The notes below the pieces were generated by a model. It was not told the DNA's origin. It ran no database searches and was given only the letters and a program-made list of their open reading frames with translations. From positions 36,348-100,347 of the forward strand of contig SVOV01000005.1 of the NCBI GenBank assembly GCA_015066205.1: 64,000 nt of DNA, given 5' to 3'. Shown here one piece after another: positions 1 to 8,438 of this stretch. A program made the position numbers and the translations under genes. Numbering within the stretch: position 1 is the stretch's first letter; each line of letters starts with the position of its first letter. The DNA comes from Oscillospiraceae bacterium (GTDB lineage Bacteria > Bacillota > Clostridia > Oscillospirales > Acutalibacteraceae).

Positions 1-1997
1 TCCTTTTCTTCCTTTGTGGAAGCGGGCATAAGCTTTGCGGTCTTCAGCTCTTGCTTTACATTGGTCTTATCCATCGTAAGAATGGCATTTATGCCCAATG
101 CATAAACCTCGTTTGCCTGTGAGAGCTGGAATTTGCCCACGCGGGTATTGAAGCGGTCAAGCTCTTCGCATACGAACTTTGCGATTTCAATTTCCTTATT
201 GAATTCCTTTGCCTCTTTGTATGCTTTTTTGGCGGCCTTCTTTTCTTCCTTATCCCTGACGGAGCGGTAGCTGTTTTTATCGGGAGAAAGAGGCTCGAGA
301 GTATGATTCTTACGGGCTGTTCTTATTGTTTCAACACCATCAACAAGACCCTCATCATTTGTTACATTATTACCGAAGTCTTCAAACATTGCTCTTACCT
401 TGAGAACGCGTACTACGGATTTCTGCTTGATCTCATTGAAATCATACCAGAAGAAGGGAATAACATTCATAAACGCACCGACAGCGGCAAGGATAATGAG
501 GATCTGAAGAAGAGAAAGGAGAATATTTGTGTCATAAAGCGCAGAGGTGGCATTGGAATAGTTATCCTGACCTTTTGCAAACTGGTCAGCAAGTATTTCG
601 CCGACTGTCTTTCCGTCGCCAAGTATTCTTCCGAGAATATTCGGGTCGGAGGTGATCTTAAGAGCGTTTTCTTCGGTAAGACCGCTTCTTTCATAAACCA
701 TGGGAAGAACACTTGAGGTTGCAAGAGTGATAACAGTACCGATGGTAGCAACTGCAGAGAACATTCCGTCGATTCTTTCGCCTGTTTTATACTGCTGGTA
801 ATCACGGATGTCAGCCTGAATAGCGGGGTTAAGAATATGTGCGAAGGAACCCATAAGGGCATTGAGCCATAAGCAGCCCATAACGAGCCATATGGTAGCA
901 TGGGATATCTCCTGACAGCAGGGGAGCATCATAAGAATAAACAGAACATTGAAAAGGTTTGTTACGACAAGAACAGCCTTTTTGCCCCATCTTTTGATGC
1001 AGAAGGGAGCGAGGATCATACCCCAGAGAGAAGCATTTCCGTAAACCGTTACAATAAGTGCGTATTCGTTACTGTTACAGGCTCCGCCGTAGTTATAAAG
1101 CCAGGACAGGATATTTGCATAGGAGGCTTCGAGGAAGCCTATCCAGCCTGCAAGAGAAATTACCCAGAAATATTTGTTTTTTGCAACAGCTCTTAAAGCG
1201 TCAATGAATTTGATCTGAACAACGTGTGTTCTCGCCTGAACGATTTTTTCTTCTGTATTCTTATAAACAAGGATGCAAAGAAGAAGTCCGAGCACGGTCA
1301 GAATGGGATATAAAAGTCTGTAAACACGGATATCGGTTGTGTTTGTATGGAAAATATTACCCGCAATAAGGGGAGTGAAGAGATTTACAACTGTAGGTGC
1401 AAAAGAGTATACGATACTTTTTACCGACTGAACATTGGCTCTTTCCTGTGAGTCGGGGGAAAGAACATGAATGAGGTTTTCGTATGCGTCGTAAAAGAAA
1501 TAGTAGAAGAAGTGTAAAAGCAGATTGATAACAAAGATAATTGCACACTTCAATACATATGCCTTTGTCTGTCCGAAAATTTCACCCTGAAGGAAAGGTA
1601 TTTCGGAAAACCTGCCGTAGGGTATCCATACCATTGCAAGACAAAGAAGTGCCGAGGGCACTGCCATCGTCAGAATATAGGGACGGTATTTACCCGCCTT
1701 GTTACGGGTATTGTCTATGATGCTTGCTCTTATTCCCGTGAGGGGGATATTGGCAAGAACACAGATAACATACATCAGGTAAACATGGGTGGGTTTTACA
1801 CCGAGGGTCATAGTGAGAAGAGTATTATTTGCCGAAAGCAGGCAGGCGGTGCCGAGAGTGATTATCATATATGCACCGATTCCGCCGACAGAATAACCGA
1901 AAATACCCTTATAAGGTACATATTTACCTGCGGGCGGCTTGTCCCAGTATGTAAAAACATCCGAAACTATGTTTTTTGCCTTGTCCAAAAGCTTCAT
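1..1997 (-). CDS. GPH-type MFS sugar:cation symporter, partial (3' end outside window)
   Basis: The gene is cut by the left edge; at least 665 codons are open. I translated it from the ATG at 1997, which follows the ribosome site AAGGGAG. About 515 N-terminal residues form a hydrophobic multi-segment membrane domain (early GYSVGGIGAYMIITLG) of the glycoside-pentoside-hexuronide:cation symporter kind, which imports sugars with Na+ or H+. After the last membrane segment (VIPFFWYDF) comes a charged soluble extension of at least 150 residues (EGLVDGVETIRTARKNH, then a Lys/Glu-rich stretch). This is much longer than the 502-residue relative at 51843-53351. A minus-strand promoter lies at 2031-2059. 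The substrate cannot be read from the sequence. Confidence 0.82.
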   Translation of the reverse strand, partial: MKLLDKAKNIVSDVFTYWDKPPAGKYVPYKGIFGYSVGGIGAYMIITLGTACLLSANNTLLTMTLGVKPTHVYLMYVICVLANIPLTGIRASIIDNTRNKAGKYRPYILTMAVPSALLCLAMVWIPYGRFSEIPFLQGEIFGQTKAYVLKCAIIFVINLLLHFFYYFFYDAYENLIHVLSPDSQERANVQSVKSIVYSFAPTVVNLFTPLIAGNIFHTNTTDIRVYRLLYPILTVLGLLLCILVYKNTEEKIVQARTHVVQIKFIDALRAVAKNKYFWVISLAGWIGFLEASYANILSWLYNYGGACNSNEYALIVTVYGNASLWGMILAPFCIKRWGKKAVLVVTNLFNVLFILMMLPCCQEISHATIWLVMGCLWLNALMGSFAHILNPAIQADIRDYQQYKTGERIDGMFSAVATIGTVITLATSSVLPMVYERSGLTEENALKITSDPNILGRILGDGKTVGEILADQFAKGQDNYSNATSALYDTNILLSLLQILIILAAVGAFMNVIPFFWYDFNEIKQKSVVRVLKVRAMFEDFGNNVTNDEGLVDGVETIRTARKNHTLEPLSPDKNSYRSVRDKEEKKAAKKAYKEAKEFNKEIEIAKFVCEELDRFNTRVGKFQLSQANEVYALGINAILTMDKTNVKQELKTAKLMPASTKEEK

Positions 1998-2030
1998 AAA
2001 AAAACTCCCTTATAAAATATAGTTACTGTT

Positions 2031-2059
2031 ATAATAGCATAGGAAAATTATTAATTCAA
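2031..2059 (-). promoter_or_regulatory. Sigma-A-type promoter for the GPH transporter
   Basis: On the minus strand TTGAAT (2059-2054) is separated by 17 bases from TATTAT (2036-2031). It lies about 35 bases upstream of the ATG at 1997. Confidence 0.5.
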
Positions 2060-2147
2060 TTATTTTTATAAAAATAAGTTTTTTTTATTTTTTTATTTAC
2101 TCTTTTAATTGTATTTTTTTTATGATATTATTAATATGGTGATATAT

Positions 2148-3182
2148 ATGTACAGAAAATATGCTGAAAAAGCAATAGATAAAGCGGTAAAGCTTCTCGG
2201 AATCGATTCCCCCACGGGATATACAAAGGAAGCAGCCGAATATGTAAAAAATGAACTTACAGCCTTGGGTTTTGATGCTTTTATAACAGAAAAGGGCGGT
2301 ATTGCCGCTTCTCTTGGCGGAAAAGATGAAAAAAATGCCCTTCTTCTTGAAGCCCATCTTGATACTCTGGGCGGTATGGTTGCCGAGATCAAAAGCAGCG
2401 GCAGACTGAGGATCACCCCTCTCGGCGGGCTCAACGGCTTTAATACGGAGGGTGAAAACTGCCGTGTGATAACAAGAAAAAACGGAGTGTTCGACGGAAC
2501 ATTTCTTCTCAAAAATCCCTCAATTCATGTGAACGGCGAATTCAACAAGACAGATCGCAGCTTCGATAATATGGAGGTCGTGCTTGATGAGGATGTCAGG
2601 ACCGCCGAGGATGTAAAGGCGCTCGGAATTATGAACGGTGACATAGTTGCTTTTGATACAAGAACGGTCGTAACAAAATCGGGCTACATAAAGAGCCGTT
2701 TTCTTGATGATAAGCTGAGCGTTTCCGCAATTCTTGCATTTGCAGAATATCTCCGTGATGAAAATATTATTCCCGACAGAAGAATCTATCTTCACATAAC
2801 AGTTTATGAGGAGGTCGGCCACGGCGCATCCGCTGTTCCCTTTGACGGAATAACAGAGGTGCTCTCTGTTGATATGGGCTGTATCGGCGAGGGACTTTCC
2901 TGTACCGAAAAGCAGGTTTCGATTTGTGCCAAGGATTCGGGCGGTCCTTATAATTATGATATTACGACACGGCTTATTGAAGCTGCCGAAAAAACAGGTG
3001 CAGATTATTCTGTTGATATATATCCTCACTACGGAAGTGATGCTGAAGCTACTCTTCGCGGCGGCCACGACTGCCGTCACGGTCTTATAGGCCCCGGCGT
3101 ATATTCCTCCCACGGCTACGAAAGAAGCCACATTGACGGCGTAGAAAATACCATCAGACTGCTCACAGGATTCGCAGTCTGA
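2148..3182 (+). CDS. M42 family metallopeptidase (aminopeptidase/glucanase-like)
   Basis: Predicted cytosolic dinuclear-metal aminopeptidase of family M42 (344 residues), releasing amino acids from peptides; some relatives are annotated as endoglucanases. Metal ligands and catalytic groups are visible in the usual order: EAHLDTLG, RFLDDKLS, the Glu-Glu pair in VYEEVGHG, Asp in VLSVDMGC, and the last His in YSSHGYERSH. The ATG at 2148 is chosen because GGTGA sits five bases before it; in-frame ATGs at 2136 and earlier would put the start inside the AT-rich leader. It is divergent from the transporter. Its stop codon is the first edge of the inverted repeat of the IVP element that follows. Confidence 0.9.
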   Translation: MYRKYAEKAIDKAVKLLGIDSPTGYTKEAAEYVKNELTALGFDAFITEKGGIAASLGGKDEKNALLLEAHLDTLGGMVAEIKSSGRLRITPLGGLNGFNTEGENCRVITRKNGVFDGTFLLKNPSIHVNGEFNKTDRSFDNMEVVLDEDVRTAEDVKALGIMNGDIVAFDTRTVVTKSGYIKSRFLDDKLSVSAILAFAEYLRDENIIPDRRIYLHITVYEEVGHGASAVPFDGITEVLSVDMGCIGEGLSCTEKQVSICAKDSGGPYNYDITTRLIEAAEKTGADYSVDIYPHYGSDAEATLRGGHDCRHGLIGPGVYSSHGYERSHIDGVENTIRLLTGFAV

Positions 3183-3212
3183 AATTCGGATTTCGGAATT
3201 CGGAATTCGGAG
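3182..3212 (+). repeat. Left 31-bp inverted repeat of IVP element
   Basis: Built from tandem AATTCGG-like heptamers (AAATTCGG, ATTTCGG, AATTCGG, AATTCGG, AG). Its reverse complement matches 3693-3723 at 30 of 31 positions. It starts at the last base of the M42 stop codon. Confidence 0.85.
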
Positions 3213-3270
3213 AAAGCTGAAGGCAAAACCGTTGGTCTTGTCAAGGTTATGTGTAACCGGAGGGATTTGT

Positions 3271-3633
3271 TTGAAATATAACATTCTTTGTGAAAAATCT
3301 AAGGCTTTTGCTTTACGCATTATAAAGTTGGATAAATATTTATGCTCGGAAAAGAAAGAATATGTTCTCTCAGATCAGCTGCTTCGTTCAGGTACCAGCA
3401 TAGGGGCTAATATCCGTGAGGCTACAAGAGCTCAGACAGATGCGGATTTTTACCTGAAGCTCACGATTGCATTAAAAGAAGCTGACGAAAGTGCTTATTG
3501 GTTGGAACTTCTGTATGAAAGCGGGCGCTTAAATAAGAAACAATATGAAAGTATTTACAGTGATTGTAATGAGTTGATAAAGATGCTTGTTGCAATTACA
3601 AAAACTCAAAAAAGCAAGCTGAAAAAAAGATGA
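3271..3633 (+). CDS. Four-helix bundle protein (23S rRNA intervening-sequence protein family)
   Basis: About 120 residues matching the four-helix-bundle family found in 23S rRNA intervening sequences and related to the Avd accessory protein of diversity-generating retroelements. Visible family signatures are LRSGTSIGANIREA and the later KEADESAYWLELL. The start is taken as TTG 3271 because CCGGAGGG ends seven bases upstream and the resulting length fits the family; an upstream start at 3232 would add 13 unrelated residues. The biochemical function of free-standing copies is unknown. The gene is enclosed by inverted repeats and sits between unrelated housekeeping genes, which suggests insertion. 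Confidence 0.85.
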   Translation: MKYNILCEKSKAFALRIIKLDKYLCSEKKEYVLSDQLLRSGTSIGANIREATRAQTDADFYLKLTIALKEADESAYWLELLYESGRLNKKQYESIYSDCNELIKMLVAITKTQKSKLKKR

Positions 3634-3692
3634 AAAACAGCTGCTTGGCGGGAAAAGGTTTCGGACTTGAAGAGAGTAAATTTAATGATTAT

Positions 3693-3723
3693 CTCCGAAT
3701 TCCGAATTCCGAATTCCGAATTT
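3693..3723 (-). repeat. Right 31-bp inverted repeat of IVP element
   Basis: CTCCGAATTCC followed by further CGAATTC units. It is the reverse complement of 3182-3212 with one mismatch and ends 19 bases before the downstream methyltransferase start. Confidence 0.85.
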
Positions 3724-3742
3724 ACTTGTTGGTGGTGTTACT

Positions 3743-4858
3743 ATGAGAATCAGGTTTTGTGTTCCGTGTCTTCTCGGGCTTGAGGGGCTTATTGCCGATG
3801 AGCTTCGTGAGATGGGAGCGGAGGATGTGTGTGCCGAAAACGGCAGGGTGCTTTTTTCGGGTGATGAATATATTCTTGCGAGAGCAAATATCTGCTCACG
3901 CTTTTCCGAAAGAATTCTTGTTATGGTGGGGACCTTTGAGGCCCATTCCTTTGAAGAGCTTTTTCAGGGTACAAAAAAGCTCCCCTGGGAGCAGTGGATC
4001 GGCAAAAAAGACCGCTTCCCCGTCAAGGGCTATTCTCTGAATTCCGATCTTTTCAGTGTCAGCGACTGTCAGTCGATCATCAAAAAGGCCGTTGTGGAAA
4101 GACTCAAAACCAAGTTTATGATTCCCTGGTTTGAAGAAACGGGCTCTCTTTATCAGATACAGTTTTCAATAATGAAGAATCAGGTGTCACTGTTTATTGA
4201 CACATCGGGCAAGGGACTTCATAAGAGAGGCTACCGTCCCGATGCCAATGCCGCTCCTCTTAAGGAAACTCTTGCGGCTTCTCTTTGTCAGATATCAAAG
4301 CTCAGGCACTATCATACACTTTATGATCCCATGTGCGGCTCGGGAACCATTCTTATTGAGGGCGCTCTTATGGCTCTTAATATCGCCCCGGGAAGATTCA
4401 GGAAATTTACCGCCGAGTCCTGGCGTCAGGTGCCTCCCGAAGTATGGCAGAAGGAGAGAAGCGAGGCGGTCGACCGTCAGCGCCGTGACATTGATTTCCA
4501 CGGCTACGGCTACGACATAGATCCGGTTGCTCTTGATATCGCAAGGGAAAATGCAAGAAAAGCGGGTGTTGAAAAATACCTGACCTTTACCTTAAGGGAT
4601 ATTAAGGATTTCGAGCCCGAAACCGAGAGGGCTACCGTTATTGTAAATCCTCCCTACGGAGAAAGACTTCTTGATATTGATAATGCAAGAAAGCTTTATA
4701 AAACCATGGGACAGAGATTTGTTCCTCAGAAGGGCAGAAGCTATACGGTCATCACAGCCGATGAGGAGTTTGAAAAAGCTTTCGGGCGAAAAGCCGATAA
4801 GAGAAGAAAGCTCTATAACGGTATGATAAAATGTCAGGTGTATATGTATTTTAAATAA
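3743..4858 (+). CDS. THUMP-domain class I RNA methyltransferase (RlmL N-terminal/YpsC-like)
   Basis: 371 residues, the typical length for Gram-positive homologues of the m2G2445-forming half of RlmL. The N-terminal ~160 residues form the THUMP RNA-binding region (CVPCLLGLEGLIADEL). The catalytic domain shows the SAM-binding loop DPMCGSGTILIEGAL and the base-methylation motif NPPYGERL. The expected reaction is SAM-dependent N2-methylation of a guanine in 23S rRNA. GGTGGTG precedes the ATG. The Na/Pi transporter begins 15 bases downstream, so the two are probably cotranscribed without an obvious functional link. Confidence 0.9.
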   Translation: MRIRFCVPCLLGLEGLIADELREMGAEDVCAENGRVLFSGDEYILARANICSRFSERILVMVGTFEAHSFEELFQGTKKLPWEQWIGKKDRFPVKGYSLNSDLFSVSDCQSIIKKAVVERLKTKFMIPWFEETGSLYQIQFSIMKNQVSLFIDTSGKGLHKRGYRPDANAAPLKETLAASLCQISKLRHYHTLYDPMCGSGTILIEGALMALNIAPGRFRKFTAESWRQVPPEVWQKERSEAVDRQRRDIDFHGYGYDIDPVALDIARENARKAGVEKYLTFTLRDIKDFEPETERATVIVNPPYGERLLDIDNARKLYKTMGQRFVPQKGRSYTVITADEEFEKAFGRKADKRRKLYNGMIKCQVYMYFK

Positions 4859-4873
4859 TGTGAGGGAAAAGAA

Positions 4874-6649
4874 ATGGATGCAACCCAGATAATCACATCA
4901 GTAATTCAGATGCTCTGCGGACTTACCTTCTTTCTTTTCGGAATGAATGTAATGTCGGGAAATCTGGAAAAAATTGCAGGCGGAAAGCTTGAAGGACTTC
5001 TCAAGAAATTCACCGCAAATCCTTTGCTTGGGATGCTTTTCGGAGCAATAATCACAATAGCCGTGCAGTCCTCCTCTGCAGTAACCGTAATGCTTGTCGG
5101 TCTTGTAAACTCGGGCATTATGCATTTTTCACAGACCATCTTTATTATTTTCGGTGCAAATATCGGAACAACGCTTACGGCGTGGATACTGTCGCTTTCC
5201 GGAATTGAAAGCTCAAGTATCGGAATGATGATGTTAAAGCCCGAAAATTTTTCTCCCATACTCGCATTTATCGGTGTAATTTTCGTGGTATTTTCAAAGA
5301 ATTCCAAGAGAAAGAGCATCGGCTCCGTTTTTGTAGGCTTTGCCGTTCTTATGTACGGTATGGAATTTATGGGTATGGCAATGGATCCCATAAGAAATAT
5401 CGAGGGTATCGAAAATGTATTTATCAGATTCAACAATCCCCTGTTCGGTGTGCTTATAGGTGCAGTTATTACGGCAATTATTCAGTCCTCCGCCGCCTCT
5501 GTCGGTATGCTTCAGGCTCTGGCTCTTACGGGACTTATTGATATCGGAATGGTTATTCCCATTGTTATGGGTCAGAATATCGGTACCTGTATCACTGCTG
5601 TTATTTCCGCTGTCGGTACAAACGCAAAGGCAAAGAGAGTTGCTTTCTTACATACTTCCCTCAATGTTATAGGAACTGTTTTATTTACTGCCGTCTTCTG
5701 GATAGTTGATATAATATTCGCTCCCGCTCTTTTCGATGCTCCCGCTACAGCATGGAGTATTGCCCTTGTTCATTCTATCTTCAATGTTGCAATAACAGTA
5801 GTGCTTTCACCCTTCGCCAAACATCTTATAAGACTTACGGAAAAATGTGTCAAGGATAATGATAAAGCGGAAAAGGACCGCCATATCTTTGTTATGGACG
5901 AAAGACTTCTTGCCATGCCCTCTGTTGCTGTCGGTGAATGTGATAACTATTCCGTAAAGATGGCAGACGATGCAAAGCAGATGCTTCTTTCCGTATTCTC
6001 AATTCTTTGTGAATATGATGAAAAAACAGCCGAATGGATAGCCCAGCAGGAAGAAAAGCTCGATGCATATGAAGACGATATCGGCACATATCTCGTAAAG
6101 GTTGCAGCCCTTTCTCTTTCTGATGCGGATTCAAGAAGAACAGGCCGTATGCTTCATTCAATAGGAAACTTTGAACGCCTCGGCGACCACGCTCTTAATC
6201 TTCTTGAAACCTCAAAGGAGATAAAGGAAAAGAATATTGTCTTCTCCGATGCCGCTTATAAGGAGCTTACGGTGCTCACCGACGCCCTTATTGAAATCAT
6301 CACTCTCACGGTTGAGGCTTATTCCTCGAATGATATAAATATGGCAGCCCGTGTCGAGCCTCTTGAGCAGGTTATTGACAGAATTACCGAAAAGGTAAGA
6401 AAAAGACATATTGACCGTCTTAAGGCGGGTGAATGTACTATTGAGCTGGGCTTCATACTTTCCGATATCCTCAATAATTTCGAGAGAATCTCCGACCACT
6501 GTTCAAATATTGCGGTTGCAGTTATTGAAGCCGAAAAGGACGAATTTGAGGCTCACAGCTACCTGAATAATGTCAAAGCAGGCAACGAGGATTTCGATGC
6601 CGAATATAATCAGTATAAAGAAAAATACAGCCTCAGAAAGAACGCATAA
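4874..6649 (+). CDS. Na/Pi cotransporter family protein with C-terminal PhoU-like domain
   Basis: 591-residue membrane protein for sodium-coupled phosphate uptake. Two inverted Na_Pi_cotrans repeats carry the hallmark motifs AVQSSSAVTVML with GANIGTT, then IIQSSAASVGML with GQNIGTC. Residues from about 350 onward form a soluble helical PhoU-like region (for example SIGNFERLGDHALNLLE and NNFERISDHCSNIA). It follows the methyltransferase by 15 bases, and a strong terminator comes 18 bases after its stop. The neighbouring decarboxylase pump would supply the Na+ gradient, which is an inference from physiology. Confidence 0.92.
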   Translation: MDATQIITSVIQMLCGLTFFLFGMNVMSGNLEKIAGGKLEGLLKKFTANPLLGMLFGAIITIAVQSSSAVTVMLVGLVNSGIMHFSQTIFIIFGANIGTTLTAWILSLSGIESSSIGMMMLKPENFSPILAFIGVIFVVFSKNSKRKSIGSVFVGFAVLMYGMEFMGMAMDPIRNIEGIENVFIRFNNPLFGVLIGAVITAIIQSSAASVGMLQALALTGLIDIGMVIPIVMGQNIGTCITAVISAVGTNAKAKRVAFLHTSLNVIGTVLFTAVFWIVDIIFAPALFDAPATAWSIALVHSIFNVAITVVLSPFAKHLIRLTEKCVKDNDKAEKDRHIFVMDERLLAMPSVAVGECDNYSVKMADDAKQMLLSVFSILCEYDEKTAEWIAQQEEKLDAYEDDIGTYLVKVAALSLSDADSRRTGRMLHSIGNFERLGDHALNLLETSKEIKEKNIVFSDAAYKELTVLTDALIEIITLTVEAYSSNDINMAARVEPLEQVIDRITEKVRKRHIDRLKAGECTIELGFILSDILNNFERISDHCSNIAVAVIEAEKDEFEAHSYLNNVKAGNEDFDAEYNQYKEKYSLRKNA

Positions 6650-6666
6650 AAGATTATAAAGCAAAA

Positions 6667-6708
6667 CGGACAGATACCTGAATAACAGGAGTCTGTCCGA
6701 GTTTTTTT
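6667..6708 (+). terminator. Intrinsic terminator after Na/Pi transporter
   Basis: Stem CGGACAGA (6667-6674) with TCTGTCCG (6692-6699), an inner CCTG/CAGG pairing, then seven T residues. Confidence 0.85.
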
Positions 6709-6718
6709 GCCTGAAACC

Positions 6719-6815
6719 CGCGAAGCGAATAAAACTGTGCGAAGCATAATATTACTAAGCAATACACTTGCCGTAAGGCTAATAAAACTGCGGAGTGTCC
6801 GAAAGGACACTCCGC
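6719..6815. repeat. Linker-palindrome array, AATAAAACTG family
   Basis: Linker AATAAAACTG occurs at 6728-6737 and 6781-6790, alternating with small palindromes (CGC-gaa-GCG, TGC-gaa-GCA, GCC-gtaa-GGC) and ending in an 11-bp stem: GCGGAGTGTCC at 6790-6800 pairs with GGACACTCCGC at 6805-6815 across a GAAA loop. Read on the minus strand the large hairpin is followed by CAGTTTTATT, so it also serves as a plausible terminator for the decarboxylase operon. The identical hairpin plus linker recurs at 40609-40643. Confidence 0.75.
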
Positions 6816-6842
6816 TGATCGGTAACGGGATATTTATGAGCT

Positions 6843-8039
6843 TTATACTTGACCTTTGAACATAATGAGCATAAAGCCTGCTGCAACGGCTGAACCGATA
6901 ACACCTGCAACATTGGGGCCCATAGCGTGCATAAGAAGGAAGTTTGAGGGATTATACTTTCTGCCTTCGTTCTGAGCAACACGGGCTGCCATGGGAACTG
7001 CGGAAACTCCTGCTGCGCCGATAAGGGGATTTATCTTACCCTTTGTAACAATATAAAGAACCTTACCGATAAGAACACCGCCTACGGTTGAGAACATAAA
7101 GGCTATAAGACCGAGGAGTACGATAAAGAGAGTCTGAGTCTTTAAGAAATCTATTCCGTTTGCAGTTGCACCGACACAAACGCCGAGAAGAATTGTAACG
7201 GAATTCATAAGTGCATTCTGAGCAGTTTCGGAAAGCCTGTCAGTAACTCCGCATTCCTTGAAGAGGTTACCGAGCATAAGCATACCGAGAAGGGGAGCGG
7301 CAGAGGGAAGGATGAGAGCAACTACAATAAGAACAACAACGGGGAAAATGATCTTTTCCTCCTTTGAGACCTTGCGCAGCTGTGTCATCTTTACTTCTCT
7401 TTCCTTCTTTGTTGTGAGCATTTTCATAATAGGAGGCTGAATAATGGGAATCAGAGCCATATATGAATATGCCGCAAGAGCGATAGGTGCAAGTAAGTGG
7501 GCTGCCAGCTTTGAAGCCGTGAAGATAGCTGTGGGACCGTCAGCACCGCCGATAATTGCAATGGAAGCTGCTTCTTCGGGAGTAAAGCCTAAAAGAATTG
7601 CAACAACGAAAGCAAAATAGATACCGAGCTGTGCCGCCGCACCGAGAATAAGAGAAACGGGGTTTGAGAGAAGAGGACCGAAGTCTGTCATTGCTCCGAC
7701 ACCCATAAATATAAGACAGGGGAATACACTTGATTTAACACCGACATAGAGAATTCTCAGAACACCTGAATCAAACCAGTGTGCACCCTCTACAGCAGGT
7801 GCACCCGAAAGGTCACCGAGAAGACCGCCTGTGGTATCAAGCATCATATTAGCTCCGGGAAGATTTGCGAGGATCATACCGAAGGCAATGGGAACGAGAA
7901 GAAGGGGTTCAAATTTTTTCCAGATTGCAAGAACAAGGAAAACGCCTGCAACGGCAAGCATTACAAGATTCTGCCACTGAATAGTTGCTAAGCCTGAGTT
8001 TTCCCAGATGCCTGCAAAAACCTGTGTAATAAGTTCCAT
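6843..8039 (-). CDS. oadB: Sodium-translocating decarboxylase beta subunit
   Basis: 398-residue integral membrane subunit that decarboxylates carboxybiotin and pumps Na+ outward. It contains the conserved Asp-bearing helix GGADGPTAIF and the signature GVGAMTDFGPLLSNP. The C-terminal helices (GAAGVSAVPMAARV, MGPNVAGVIGSAVAAG) match the OadB/GcdB/MmdB family. AAGGAGG precedes its ATG. It is the last gene of the operon, 12 bases after the biotin carrier. Subunit sequence alone does not separate oxaloacetate, glutaconyl-CoA and methylmalonyl-CoA pumps; the alpha subunit upstream points to oxaloacetate. Confidence 0.93.
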   Translation of the reverse strand: MELITQVFAGIWENSGLATIQWQNLVMLAVAGVFLVLAIWKKFEPLLLVPIAFGMILANLPGANMMLDTTGGLLGDLSGAPAVEGAHWFDSGVLRILYVGVKSSVFPCLIFMGVGAMTDFGPLLSNPVSLILGAAAQLGIYFAFVVAILLGFTPEEAASIAIIGGADGPTAIFTASKLAAHLLAPIALAAYSYMALIPIIQPPIMKMLTTKKEREVKMTQLRKVSKEEKIIFPVVVLIVVALILPSAAPLLGMLMLGNLFKECGVTDRLSETAQNALMNSVTILLGVCVGATANGIDFLKTQTLFIVLLGLIAFMFSTVGGVLIGKVLYIVTKGKINPLIGAAGVSAVPMAARVAQNEGRKYNPSNFLLMHAMGPNVAGVIGSAVAAGFMLIMFKGQV

Positions 8040-8051
8040 AGGGGAACCTCC

Positions 8052-8438
8052 TTAAATTACTGCAAGAACAGCATCTGTTTCAACAACTGAGCCCTTGGAA
8101 ACAAGAACCTGCTTTACGGTTCCTGCTACGGGCGCAACGATTTCATTTTCCATCTTCATAGCTTCGAGGATGAACATAACATCGCCTTCTTTTACAGTCT
8201 GTCCGGGAGTAAAGTTTACTGCAAGGATGTTGCCGGGCATGGGAGATGTAACCTTTGTTCCGTCAGCTGTAGCTACTGCGGGAGCGGGAGCAGCTGCGGG
8301 AGCAGCGGCAGGAGCGGGTGCGGCAGCGGGTGCGGCTACAGGAGCGGCAACAGCGGGAGCAACGGATGTGATAACTGCATCAGTCTTTGTTACATCAACC
8401 TCATAGTTTTTTCCGTTAAGAGTTACTACATATTTCAT
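8052..8438 (-). CDS. Biotin carboxyl carrier protein of the decarboxylase pump
   Basis: 128 residues. The N-terminus is a short docking segment (MKYVVTLNGKNYEVDV), followed by an Ala/Pro-rich flexible linker of about 40 residues, then a biotinyl domain with the biotin-accepting lysine in EAMKMENEI. It carries CO2 from the carboxyltransferase to the beta subunit. The start overlaps the stop of the gamma subunit gene (TAATG), typical of translational coupling. Here the biotin carrier is a separate polypeptide rather than a domain fused to the alpha subunit. Confidence 0.93.
   Translation of the reverse strand: MKYVVTLNGKNYEVDVTKTDAVITSVAPAVAAPVAAPAAAPAPAAAPAAAPAPAVATADGTKVTSPMPGNILAVNFTPGQTVKEGDVMFILEAMKMENEIVAPVAGTVKQVLVSKGSVVETDAVLAVI

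Larger units (their letters stand above)
3182..3723 (+). mobile_element. Candidate 542-bp IVP element bounded by 31-bp inverted repeats
   Basis: The segment holds exactly one gene (IVP/four-helix bundle) between near-perfect terminal inverted repeats at 3182-3212 and 3693-3723. The structure resembles a small transposable cassette, but no transposase is encoded, so any movement would need functions supplied in trans. A shortened repeat copy occurs at 21150-21166. Mobility is inference. Confidence 0.5.

Noticed and set aside
2520..3320. 266-codon open frame (-) opposite the M42 gene
   Set aside because: The M42 protein has all its catalytic motifs on the plus strand; the minus frame is rich in Cys and Ile with no family match.
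3182..3723. True 23S rRNA intervening sequence
   Set aside because: No rRNA sequence flanks the element; it lies between protein genes.
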